A stretch of DNA of 64,000 bases, from NCBI GenBank assembly GCA_963722905.1, contig CAVROT010000005.1, positions 248,001 through 312,000 on the forward strand, given 5' to 3'. A program made the translations under genes and the position numbers. The first letter of the stretch is position 1. The number at the start of each line of letters is the position of its first letter. Source of the stretch: CAVROT01 sp963722905 (lineage in GTDB: Bacteria; Pseudomonadota; Alphaproteobacteria; Rhodobacterales; Rhodobacteraceae). The notes under the pieces are model-generated. The model saw only the letters and a program-made list of their open reading frames with translations, did no database searches and was not told the origin of the DNA. This document shows positions 24,691-32,245 of this stretch, piece after piece.

Positions 24691-26349
24691 CTACGCCCGG
24701 TCGCGGAACCGGTTCGCGATGGGGTAGCGGCGGTCCAGCCAGAAGGCGCGGGGCGACAGCCGCGTACCGGGCGCGGACTGGAACCGCTTGTACTCGGACG
24801 CATAGATCAGTCCCTCGACCTTTTCCACCGTGGCGCGGTCGTGGCCCATGGCCACCACCTCGGCCACCGATGCCTCCCGGTCGATGAGTTGCTCCAGGAT
24901 CTCGTCCAGCGCCGGATAGGGCGGCAGCGAATCGTCGTCGCGCTGGTCGGCGCGCAGCTCGGCCGTCGGCGGCTTGTCGATGATGGCGGGCGGAATCGCC
25001 TCGCCCTCGGGGCCCATCATCCAGTCGCGGTGGTTGGCGTTGCGCCAACGGCACATCTCGAAGACGCGGGTCTTGTAGAGGTCCTTGATCGGATTGTAGC
25101 CGCCCGACATGTCGCCGTAGATCGTGGCGTAGCCCACCGCGACCTCGGACTTGTTGCCCGTCGTCAGCAGCATCGCCCCGAACTTGTTGCTGAGCGCCAT
25201 CAGCATCAGCCCGCGCAGGCGCGACTGGATGTTCTCCTCGGCCAGATCCGGCGTCGTCCCCTCGAACGCGCGCGCCAGCGCCTGCGTCACGGCGGCGCGC
25301 GGCCCCTCGATCCCCACCTCCTCCAGCGAGCAGCCCAGACGCCGCGCAACCTCGGCCGCGTCGTCAAGCGACGCCTGCGAGGTGAACTCGGACGGCATCA
25401 TCACGCAGCGCACGTTGGCGGGGCCCAGCGCGTCGGCGGCGATGGCCGCGACGATGGCGCTGTCCACCCCGCCCGAGAGGCCCAGCAGCACGCGGTCGAA
25501 CCCGGTCTTGGCACAATAGTCGCGCAGGGACTGCACCATCGCGCGCCAGTCCTGCTCATGCGCATCGGGATGCACCGCGCGGTCGCCCGGCAGGGCGCGC
25601 CAGCCGTCCGGACCTTCCTCGAAGTCGACATGGCGCAGGGCCTCGTCGAAGAGCGGCAACTGGTGCGCCAGAGCGCCGTGGGGGTTCAGCACGAAGCTGC
25701 CGCCATCGAAGACCTGGTCGTCCTGGGCGCCGGTCATGTTCAGATAGACCAGCGGCAGCCCCGTCTCGACCGTGCGGGCCACCATGTGGGACAGGCGGAC
25801 GTCGAACTTGCCGCGGTAATAGGGCGATCCGTTGGGCACCAGCAGGATCTGCGCGCCCGCCTCGGCCATCGCCTCGGGGACGTCGGCGTGCCAGGCGTCC
25901 TCGCAAATGGGCATGCCGATGCGCAGCGGTCCGATCCGCACCGGACCGTGGATCGGCCCCGGCGCATAGACGCGCACCTCGTCGAAGACGGTCTGGTTGG
26001 GCAGGCGGTGCTTGAGCACCCGCGCCGTCACGCGCCCGCCCTCGCAGACGTGATAGGCGTTGTGCAACCGGTCGCCGAAGGCCCATGGCGCGCCGATGCC
26101 CAGTGCGGGGCCGTCGGCACAGTCGGCCGCCAGACGCTCCACCGCCGCCATCGCGGCCGACGAGAACGCGGGCTTCATCACCATGTCCTGTATCTGGTAG
26201 CCGGTGACGAACATCTCGGGCAGCGCGACCATGTCGGCGCCGGCGGCGCGTCCGGCCTCCCAGGCATCGCGGGCCAGACGGGCGTTGCCGTCGATGTCGC
26301 CGACGACCGGGCCAAGCTGCGCAATCGTCAGACGGAACGTCTTTGCCAT
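24691..26349 (-). CDS. nadE: Glutamine-dependent NAD+ synthetase
   Basis: 552 residues, two domains. The N-terminal nitrilase-type glutaminase (about 1-265) has the Glu-Lys-Cys triad in VALPEMFVTG, VLKHRLPNQTVF and MPICEDAWHAD. The C-terminal synthetase (about 285-552) has the ATP PP-loop LGLSGGVDSAIVAAI and LTTGNKSEVAVGYATIYGDM. Ammonia from glutamine is channelled to deamido-NAD+ to make NAD+. The start ATG (MAKTFRLTIAQLGPVVGD) matches the family N-terminus. It ends convergently with the metallopeptidase gene about 260 bases away, a gap without visible genes. Confidence 0.96.
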   Translation of the reverse strand: MAKTFRLTIAQLGPVVGDIDGNARLARDAWEAGRAAGADMVALPEMFVTGYQIQDMVMKPAFSSAAMAAVERLAADCADGPALGIGAPWAFGDRLHNAYHVCEGGRVTARVLKHRLPNQTVFDEVRVYAPGPIHGPVRIGPLRIGMPICEDAWHADVPEAMAEAGAQILLVPNGSPYYRGKFDVRLSHMVARTVETGLPLVYLNMTGAQDDQVFDGGSFVLNPHGALAHQLPLFDEALRHVDFEEGPDGWRALPGDRAVHPDAHEQDWRAMVQSLRDYCAKTGFDRVLLGLSGGVDSAIVAAIAADALGPANVRCVMMPSEFTSQASLDDAAEVARRLGCSLEEVGIEGPRAAVTQALARAFEGTTPDLAEENIQSRLRGLMLMALSNKFGAMLLTTGNKSEVAVGYATIYGDMSGGYNPIKDLYKTRVFEMCRWRNANHRDWMMGPEGEAIPPAIIDKPPTAELRADQRDDDSLPPYPALDEILEQLIDREASVAEVVAMGHDRATVEKVEGLIYASEYKRFQSAPGTRLSPRAFWLDRRYPIANRFRDRA

Positions 26350-26606
26350 CCTTGTCGATCTCCCGCGCCGGTGCCCGCTTGCGCCGGGCTTAGCAGATGA
26401 TCCGGGATTGGAAAGTCGCGAGGACACCGGTCCGGCCCGGCTCTTCCGACCCGGGGCTGGCGGCGGGCGGCGCGCGACCGTTGCGGGGGCGGCGCCCTCC
26501 GGTCTATTGTCGCGCCGGCGCGCCTGGGCCGGCCCCGGTCGCAGGCCGCCCGACGCCCCCGGCCCCGCACCACCGGCGACCGCGCCCCGAAGAACCGAGG
26601 ATTTCC

Positions 26607-28094
26607 GTGCAGCACCTTCTCCGACGTCTCGACGCCCTGCCTCTTGCCGTGATCGCCGGCCTCCTGGTCCAGCCCGTCGCCGCCCAGACCGGGGGCGACG
26701 TCGTCACCAAGCAATACGAGGACGGCGGCGTCTACGAGGGGACGTTCGTGGGCGGGCTGCAGGACGGAACCGGCACCTACACGCTGCCCAACGGCTATAC
26801 CTACACCGGAGAATGGGCGGCAGGAGAGATCGCCGGCACCGGCACCGCACGGTTCCCCGACGGTTCGGTCTACGAAGGCCGGTTCGCGGCCGGCAAGCCC
26901 GACGGCGAGGGCACGATCACCTATCCCGACGGCGGCACCTATACCGGCACGTGGTCTGGCGGCGCCATCGACGGCACAGGCAACGCAGCCTATGCCGACG
27001 GCACCGCCTATACCGGCGGCTTCCGCGAAGGACGGCATCACGGCACCGGCCGGATGGAGGCGCCCGACGGCTACGTCTACGACGGCGGGTGGGAGGACGG
27101 CGTCCAATCGGGCACCGGCACGATCACCTATCCCGACGGCGCGGTCTACACCGGAACCATGGCGGCCGGACTGCGCGACGGCGCCGGCCGGCTCGAGACG
27201 CCGGACGGGCTGATCTACGACGGCGACTGGTCGGAAGGCCGGATCGAGGGGCGCGGGACGCTGACCCTGCCCGGCGGCGACGTTTACGAGGGCGACCTTG
27301 TCGACGGCCGGCGTCAGGGCCAGGGCCGCGTCACCTACGCCAACGGCGACGTCTACGACGGCGGCTTCGCCGACGACGCGCGGGCCGGCGTCGGCACCTT
27401 CACGGCGACGGACGGCTACGTCTACACCGGCGAATGGGCCGCCGGGCGGATCGAGGGGCGTGGCCGCATCACCTATCCCGACGGCGCCGTCTATGAGGGG
27501 ACCCTGCGCGCCGACCTTGCCGACGGCATGGGCCGCATCGCCTATCCCGGCGGCGGCACCTACGACGGCGCCTGGGTCGAGGGCCGGATCGAGGGCGAAG
27601 GCACCGCGACCTACCCCGACGGGACCGTCTACGAGGGCGGATTCACGGACGGACGGATCGACGGCGAAGGCACGATGACGGCCCCCGACGGCTACCGCTA
27701 CGCCGGCGACTGGTCGGACGGGATGCGCAACGGCGCGGGCCGCGCCGAATATCCGGACGGCACCGTCTATGACGGCGGCTTCGCCGACGGGCTGCGCCAC
27801 GGCGTGGGCATGCTGACGATGCCCGACGGCTTCACCTACGAGGGCGACTGGGTCGCCGGCGAGATGGAGGGCCGAGGCGTCGCCACCTATGTCAACGGCG
27901 ACGTCTACGACGGCACCTTCACCGGTGGAAAACGCGAGGGCGAAGGCACGATCCGCTACGCGACGGGCGAGGTGCGGGCCGGGGAATGGCAGTCGGGCGC
28001 GCTGACCCGCGTGATCGACGATGCGCCCGCCGAAGGCGACGGGGCGTCCGGCAACGGTGATGGCGACGACGCCACTGCACCGACAGACGACTGA
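26607..28094 (+). CDS. Exported MORN-repeat protein with 18 full repeats
   Basis: 495 residues from a GTG start with GAGG upstream. A signal peptide (to about VAAQT, residue 29) precedes nearly pure repeat. From residue 41 there are 18 uninterrupted 23-residue MORN units of the form YxGxwxxGxxxGxGxxxxxDG, then a partial nineteenth and a short acidic Gly/Asp tail. Repeats stay exactly in register at 69 bases. MORN sheets bind lipids or proteins and in bacteria are often surface or scaffold proteins. No enzymatic domain is present. It is divergent from nadE with a 257-base gap likely to hold both promoters. Confidence 0.9.
   Translation: MQHLLRRLDALPLAVIAGLLVQPVAAQTGGDVVTKQYEDGGVYEGTFVGGLQDGTGTYTLPNGYTYTGEWAAGEIAGTGTARFPDGSVYEGRFAAGKPDGEGTITYPDGGTYTGTWSGGAIDGTGNAAYADGTAYTGGFREGRHHGTGRMEAPDGYVYDGGWEDGVQSGTGTITYPDGAVYTGTMAAGLRDGAGRLETPDGLIYDGDWSEGRIEGRGTLTLPGGDVYEGDLVDGRRQGQGRVTYANGDVYDGGFADDARAGVGTFTATDGYVYTGEWAAGRIEGRGRITYPDGAVYEGTLRADLADGMGRIAYPGGGTYDGAWVEGRIEGEGTATYPDGTVYEGGFTDGRIDGEGTMTAPDGYRYAGDWSDGMRNGAGRAEYPDGTVYDGGFADGLRHGVGMLTMPDGFTYEGDWVAGEMEGRGVATYVNGDVYDGTFTGGKREGEGTIRYATGEVRAGEWQSGALTRVIDDAPAEGDGASGNGDGDDATAPTDD
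26727..27968 (+). repeat. Eighteen tandem 69-base units encoding MORN repeats
   Basis: The DNA repeats with a 69-base period (18 x 69 = 1242 bases) because each unit encodes one 23-residue MORN motif. Units are clearly diverged at the DNA level, so the array is old or under protein-level selection rather than a recent duplication. Confidence 0.85.
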
Positions 28095-28277
28095 CAATCG
28101 GCAAACCGCGCCCCGCGATCCTCGGCCGCGGCCACTGTCCCGGGCCACACGAGAAACCTCAAACCGGACGGATGGGTGTCAGGCTCGCCGAATTTTCCGG
28201 CAGCATGGCCCCAGGTCGAGAGCCCGGGTCGCTGCGCGCGGAACTACCGCACGCCCCTCGTCGCCAGCCGGCACGGC

Positions 28278-29057
28278 TCACAGGCTGAGCGGCACCGCCT
28301 CCCGCGCCGACGCCACATGCTCCTCGCGTCCGTCCGGAAAGCCGGTGGGCGCATGTGCGGGCAGATCGGTGACGGTCCATTGCCCCCAGCCCAGCACCGA
28401 GGCGCTGGTGCGGCGTCGCACCCCGCCGGACATGCCGATGACTTCCAGAAAGGTCTCGGCCGGGGTGACCCAGACGATCGCGCGATGGGTCGAACCGATA
28501 TCGAAGGTGACGCCCATGTGCAGATGGAAACGTTCGCCCGCGGGCTTCGGGTCGTAGCCCCAGATATAGGGGGCGGTGGCGCCGTATTGGTTCCAACCGC
28601 GATGATCGACGTTCGTCGAGACACCCGACAGGAACCAGACCTTCTGGAACCCGCCGTCGCCCCCTTTCGGCACCGCCCGGCCCCAGATCGCGTTATCGGT
28701 CGAAGGGGATGCACCCGGCGCGTGCCAGTGCCCGCGGTGGGTGCCCGCCCAGTCGCCCAGCTGCGACAACCGGGAGTAACCTGCGGTCCGCGTCATCGCC
28801 GCGATCAGCATCGGCTCGTCCACGGCCGCGCCGAGATAGTCCGCGTTCGTCTGCGCCATCGCGGGCGTCTTGCGCGTGTTGTGCGCCGACGCGAGACGTC
28901 CGGCCAGCTCGGCCCGTGTCAGCGTGGCGGAACCGCCGCCCGGGGCGTCCTGCCCAAGACGATCGCCGGTCAGCGCGGCGTGAAGGGCCTGAATGTCCCG
29001 CGATCCGGTCGCGGGGAAAGGATAGTCTTCGGTGTCCGCCATGTCCGCCCTGCCCAT
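28278..29057 (-). CDS. Hypothetical protein (259 aa)
   Basis: I do not recognise this protein. It is Gly/Thr-rich and soluble, with no signal peptide or membrane segment. Visible stretches are TRAELAGRLASAHNTRKTPA, LGDWAGTHRGHWHAPGA, KVWFLSGVSTNVDHRGWNQY and GVTFDIGSTHRAIVWVTPAE. The many Trp, His and Gly residues and regular strand-like segments suggest a beta-rich fold, perhaps sugar- or ligand-binding. An alternative start at the second Met (MADTEDYPFP) is five codons in. Downstream it converges on the MORN gene, with a 183-base gap and nothing evident in it. Confidence 0.65.
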   Translation of the reverse strand: MGRADMADTEDYPFPATGSRDIQALHAALTGDRLGQDAPGGGSATLTRAELAGRLASAHNTRKTPAMAQTNADYLGAAVDEPMLIAAMTRTAGYSRLSQLGDWAGTHRGHWHAPGASPSTDNAIWGRAVPKGGDGGFQKVWFLSGVSTNVDHRGWNQYGATAPYIWGYDPKPAGERFHLHMGVTFDIGSTHRAIVWVTPAETFLEVIGMSGGVRRRTSASVLGWGQWTVTDLPAHAPTGFPDGREEHVASAREAVPLSL

Positions 29058-29126
29058 CCGGCCTCGCGCCGTCGGAGCGCCGGCCCAATCCTAGCCTGAC
29101 GGACTGCGCCGCGTCACGTCCGGGCG

Positions 29127-30650
29127 TCAGACGCGGTGCCCGGACCACATGCGGTCGAGCAGCGCCGACGCCTCGGCGAGGACCGTCTCGCGCCGCTCCG
29201 CGTCCATCCTGTCCCACGTGCGATACATGTTGCCCATGCGGGGATTGGCGGCGAACCGGTCGCGGTGCCGGTCGAGGAAGTGCCAGTAGAGAAGGTTGAA
29301 CGGACACGCCCCCGGCCCCGTCTTCCGCTTCACGTCATAGCTGCAGGACGTGCAGTAATTCGACATCTTCGCTATATAATTTCCCGACGACACGTAGGGC
29401 TTGGACGCCACGACGCCACCGTCGGCGAACTGGCTCATGCCGATGACGTTGGGCGCCTCGACCCATTCGTATGCGTCGGCATAGACGGCAAGGTACCATT
29501 CGTGCACCTGGTGCGGGTCGATCCCGGCCAGAAGGGCAAAGTTGCCCGTCACCATCAGCCGCTGGATGTGGTGCGCGTAGGCCTCCTGCATGGTCTGGTC
29601 CACGCATTGCTTCACGCAGTGCATGTCGGTGTCGCCCGACCAGTAGAATTCCGGCAGGTCGCGGTCGTGGCGCAGGACGTTGCGGCGGGTGTAGTCCGGC
29701 CCCTGCCGGAAATAGACGCCGCGGATGTACTCGCGCCAGCCGATGATCTGGCGGATGAAGCCCTCGACGGCGTTGATTTCGGCCCGGCCGGCGCGCCAGG
29801 CGGCCTCGGCGGCGCGGCAGACCTCCAGCGGGCCAAGCAGGCCGGCGTTGAGATAGGGCGAGATCAGGGCGTGGTAGAGAAACATCTCGTCCGTCATCAT
29901 CGCGTCCTGGTAGTGGCCGAACCGTTCCAGCCCGTTCGCGACGAAGTGCTCCAGGGCCGCCAGCGCCTGCTTGCGGGTGACGGCGAACCAGAAATCGTCC
30001 TGCGCGTACCAGTTCGACGGGAAGCGGTCGCGCACCAGCGCCAGCACCTCTTCCGTGATGGCATCGGGCGCGAACCGCATCGGTCCCTCGAAGGTCACGG
30101 CGCCCGGCGGCGGCTTGCGGTTCTCGGCGTCGTAGTTCCAGCGTCCGCCGGCCGGTTCGCCGTCCTCCATCAGCAGGCCGGTGCGCCGCCGCATGTCGCG
30201 GTAGAACCATTCCATCCGCAATTCCTTGCGGCCATCGGCCCACGCGTCGAAGTCGGATTGCGGACACAGGAACCTGTCGTCGGGCAGCTGGCGCACGTCC
30301 AGCGGGCAGTCGTCCAGCGCCGCGATCAGGCGCCATTCGCCCGGCCGGGTCGCGACGACGCTGGAGGTGCCGTACTCTTCGGCGCGGCGCAGCAGCTCAC
30401 CGGGGATCGAGCCCGCGTTACCCGGATCGTCCAGCGTGGTGTAGTCCACCCTCAGCCCATCGGCGCGCAGGTCTTCGGCGAAATGGCGCATGGCCGAGAA
30501 GAGGAACGCGATCTTCTTGGGGTGATGCGGCACGTAGGTCGCCTCGGACGCGACCTCGGCCATGACGACCACATCGTCAGGTCCGGCGGCGCGCAGGGCG
30601 GCGACGTCGCGGGTCAGCTGATCGCCCAGCACAAGGATCAGCCGCGTCAC
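29127..30650 (-). CDS. Iron-sulfur cryptochrome/photolyase (FeS-BCP, PhrB-type)
   Basis: 507 residues from a GTG that overlaps the SDR stop (GTGA). The N-terminal photolyase-related domain reads LILVLGDQLTRDVAALR. The FAD-binding region has FIRQIIGWREYIRGVYF and HHIQRLMVTGNFALLAGIDP. Cys residues in MHCVKQC, in YCTSC and in GPGACPFN match the four cysteines that hold a [4Fe-4S] cluster in bacterial PhrB-type (6-4) photolyases; the spacing of the last three (CxxC-12-C) agrees. It repairs UV photoproducts or acts as a photoreceptor. Translational coupling to an SDR is worth noting. Confidence 0.92.
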   Translation of the reverse strand: MTRLILVLGDQLTRDVAALRAAGPDDVVVMAEVASEATYVPHHPKKIAFLFSAMRHFAEDLRADGLRVDYTTLDDPGNAGSIPGELLRRAEEYGTSSVVATRPGEWRLIAALDDCPLDVRQLPDDRFLCPQSDFDAWADGRKELRMEWFYRDMRRRTGLLMEDGEPAGGRWNYDAENRKPPPGAVTFEGPMRFAPDAITEEVLALVRDRFPSNWYAQDDFWFAVTRKQALAALEHFVANGLERFGHYQDAMMTDEMFLYHALISPYLNAGLLGPLEVCRAAEAAWRAGRAEINAVEGFIRQIIGWREYIRGVYFRQGPDYTRRNVLRHDRDLPEFYWSGDTDMHCVKQCVDQTMQEAYAHHIQRLMVTGNFALLAGIDPHQVHEWYLAVYADAYEWVEAPNVIGMSQFADGGVVASKPYVSSGNYIAKMSNYCTSCSYDVKRKTGPGACPFNLLYWHFLDRHRDRFAANPRMGNMYRTWDRMDAERRETVLAEASALLDRMWSGHRV

Positions 30651-31321
30651 CACGGGATCCGCTTGCCCGCATAGTCCAGGAAACCGCCGGTCAGCCGGGG
30701 CGTCAGCCCTTCGATCACGTCGAGCAGGCGGGCCGCGGACTGGTCCGGCGACATCTTGTCGTGGTCGGGGTACTCGGCGGTGAACGACGTCTCGACCGTG
30801 CCGGGGTGCAGGCAGATGGCGACGGCGTCGGGGTGGGTGCGCGCCAGCTCCACCGCAGCGCCGTGGATCAGCTGGTTCAGCGCCGCCTTGGAGGCGCGGT
30901 AGGAATGCCACCCCCCAAGCCGGTTGTCCCCTATGGACCCCACGCGGGCCGACAGAACCGCGAAGACCGAAGGCGCGCGGCGGGGCAGCAGGCGGACCGC
31001 GTGCTTCAGCACCAGCGCCGGCCCGGCGGCGTTCAGGCGGAACTGGGCTGTGAGGGCCTCCATGTCCAGCGCCCGCAGCGATTTCTCGGGCACGGCCCCG
31101 TCAATCGCCAGCGCGCCCGTCGCCACGAAGATCAGGTCGAACGGCCCGTCCAGGGACCCGAGATGCCGCGCGATGCTCGGCTCTTGCGTGATGTCCAGAC
31201 CATCCGCACGCCGCGACAGCGCCGTGACCTCGGCGCCCCGATCGCCGAGCAACCGCGCGACGGCGCCGCCGATGCCGCCCGACGCCCCTATGATCAATGC
31301 CCTCTTCATCGCCGCCGACAT
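30647..31321 (-). CDS. Short-chain dehydrogenase/reductase
   Basis: 224 residues. The cofactor loop is GASGGIGG (residues 12-19), the catalytic Tyr and Lys are in YRASK, and a Ser is in VLSARVG. The C-terminus (LHPGTVETSFTAEYPDHDKM and GGFLDYAGKRIPW) matches the csgA/YbbO-like SDRs often encoded beside photolyases. The substrate is unknown. The stop overlaps the photolyase GTG, so the two are translated from one message. An internal Met at codon 5 (MKRALIIGAS) is an equally plausible start. Confidence 0.9.
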   Translation of the reverse strand: MSAAMKRALIIGASGGIGGAVARLLGDRGAEVTALSRRADGLDITQEPSIARHLGSLDGPFDLIFVATGALAIDGAVPEKSLRALDMEALTAQFRLNAAGPALVLKHAVRLLPRRAPSVFAVLSARVGSIGDNRLGGWHSYRASKAALNQLIHGAAVELARTHPDAVAICLHPGTVETSFTAEYPDHDKMSPDQSAARLLDVIEGLTPRLTGGFLDYAGKRIPW

Positions 31322-31347
31322 ATCGCGCGGCGGGGCGCGGACAAGCG

Positions 31348-31372
31348 AAACGCCGACCCTGGGGGGCCGGCG
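31348..31372 (-). terminator. Possible terminator of the EF-hand gene
   Basis: On the minus strand a CGCCG/CGGCG stem with inner GGG/CCC pairs is followed by TTTCGC. It lies between the EF-hand stop (31407) and the SDR start. The T run is short. Confidence 0.4.
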
Positions 31373-31406
31373 CTCGCAGTAATGGACAGTTTGCCGGACG
31401 GCTGGC

Positions 31407-31967
31407 CTACATGAAGCTGCCGACCTGCTCGATCTCGGCCTCGACGTCGTCGCCGTCGAACCAGCCCTCGAACCAACCCTCTTCCTCGATCGAGATCACA
31501 GTGTCGCGGTCGCGGTCCGCGGTGTTGTAGAGGCCCTCGGTATACTCCACGTCCGACAGCTCGCTGTTGCCGTCCCCGTCCCAGCTGGCGTAGTAGTCGC
31601 TGTCCCAGTTGGCGCCGAATTCGCTCTGGTCGATGACGCCCGAGCCGTCCGTGTCGTAGTCGGCGAAGGTCATGGCATAGTCGTCGCCGTACCAGCGATT
31701 GACGCCCATGCCGTACTCGGCCTCGGTGATGCCGAGCTCGCCGTCGCTGTCCCAGTCCGAGAACATGCCGGTCGCGAACTCGCTTTCGCTCAGGCTCATG
31801 CTGCCGTCGCTGTCCCAGGCGTCGTAGTAGCCGGTGTCGGCGAAGCCCGAGTTGAAGCCGTCGTAGCCCGTCGTCGAATTGTAGCCTTCGAACATCTGCG
31901 CGGCCGCGGGAGCGGCGGCGAGAAGGACGACGGCGGAAGCGGTGGTCATCAGGTTGCGAAGTTTCAT
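31407..31967 (-). CDS. Exported EF-hand calcium-binding protein
   Basis: 186 residues, AGGAG before the ATG, signal peptide to about AAAPAAAQ (residue 24). The mature protein is very acidic and carries five EF-hand-like loops: DSDGSMSLSESEF, DWDSDGELGITEAEY, DYDTDGSGVIDQSEF, WDGDGNSELSDVEY and DRDRDTVISIEEEG. Loops 2 and 3 have every calcium-coordinating position; loops 1 and 4 lack the first Asp and loop 5 lacks the central Gly. Likely a periplasmic or secreted calcium sensor or buffer. The partner is unknown. It is divergent from the leu promoter. Confidence 0.88.
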   Translation of the reverse strand: MKLRNLMTTASAVVLLAAAPAAAQMFEGYNSTTGYDGFNSGFADTGYYDAWDSDGSMSLSESEFATGMFSDWDSDGELGITEAEYGMGVNRWYGDDYAMTFADYDTDGSGVIDQSEFGANWDSDYYASWDGDGNSELSDVEYTEGLYNTADRDRDTVISIEEEGWFEGWFDGDDVEAEIEQVGSFM

Positions 31968-32075
31968 GAAGATTCTCCTGCATCTGTGTCTGGCCACCGA
32001 ACGTCCCGGCGGCTCTATGCAGCAACAACGGCGGACCCCGGACATACTGTTCCCGCCGAACGCGGAAACTTTTGG

Positions 32076-32103
32076 TTCACATCGCGTCACCCCCGCCTAT
32101 AAT
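32076..32103 (+). promoter_or_regulatory. Sigma-70-type promoter of leuA
   Basis: TTCACA (32076-32081) and TATAAT (32098-32103) with a 16-base spacer form an almost ideal promoter. Transcription should begin about 7 bases after the -10 box, at or next to the ATG of the leader peptide at 32111. Confidence 0.75.
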
Positions 32104-32110
32104 GGGGTAG

Positions 32111-32170
32111 ATGACCTGTCCGACCCGCCTTGCGGCCCTTCGCGGCCTGCTGCTGCTGACCAGCCCCTGA
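32111..32170 (+). CDS. leuL: Leucine leader peptide (leuA attenuator)
   Basis: A 19-residue ORF, MTCPTRLAALRGLLLLTSP, with four consecutive Leu codons (CTG) and two more Leu codons, sitting between a strong promoter and leuA. Such Leu-rich leaders sense charged tRNA-Leu: ribosomes stalling on the Leu run alter RNA folding and permit transcription of leuA. The ATG lies almost exactly at the predicted transcription start, so the peptide is probably translated from a leaderless mRNA, as described for some alphaproteobacterial trpL leaders. It is followed at once by a strong hairpin. Confidence 0.8.
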   Translation: MTCPTRLAALRGLLLLTSP

Positions 32171-32197
32171 GCGTGCCTTCCGGCGCGACGCTCGGGG
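32164..32197 (+). terminator. Attenuator hairpin after the leucine leader
   Basis: The arms CCCCTGAGCGT (32164-32174) and ACGCTCGGGG (32188-32197) pair through ten base pairs with one bulged T and a 13-base loop. The 5' arm overlaps the last codons and stop of leuL, so a ribosome finishing or stalling there would control its formation. It lacks a T tract, which leaves open whether it ends transcription or masks the leuA ribosome site. Confidence 0.6.
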
Positions 32198-32245
32198 GGT
32201 GAACGGGCGTCGGACCACCAGCACATCAGCAGCGGAGATCACCAA

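Noticed and set aside
26727..27968. Regular 69-base tandem repeat that might suggest a CRISPR array or satellite
   Set aside because: The period equals one 23-residue MORN motif in an open frame with a signal peptide; there are no constant repeats with variable spacers.
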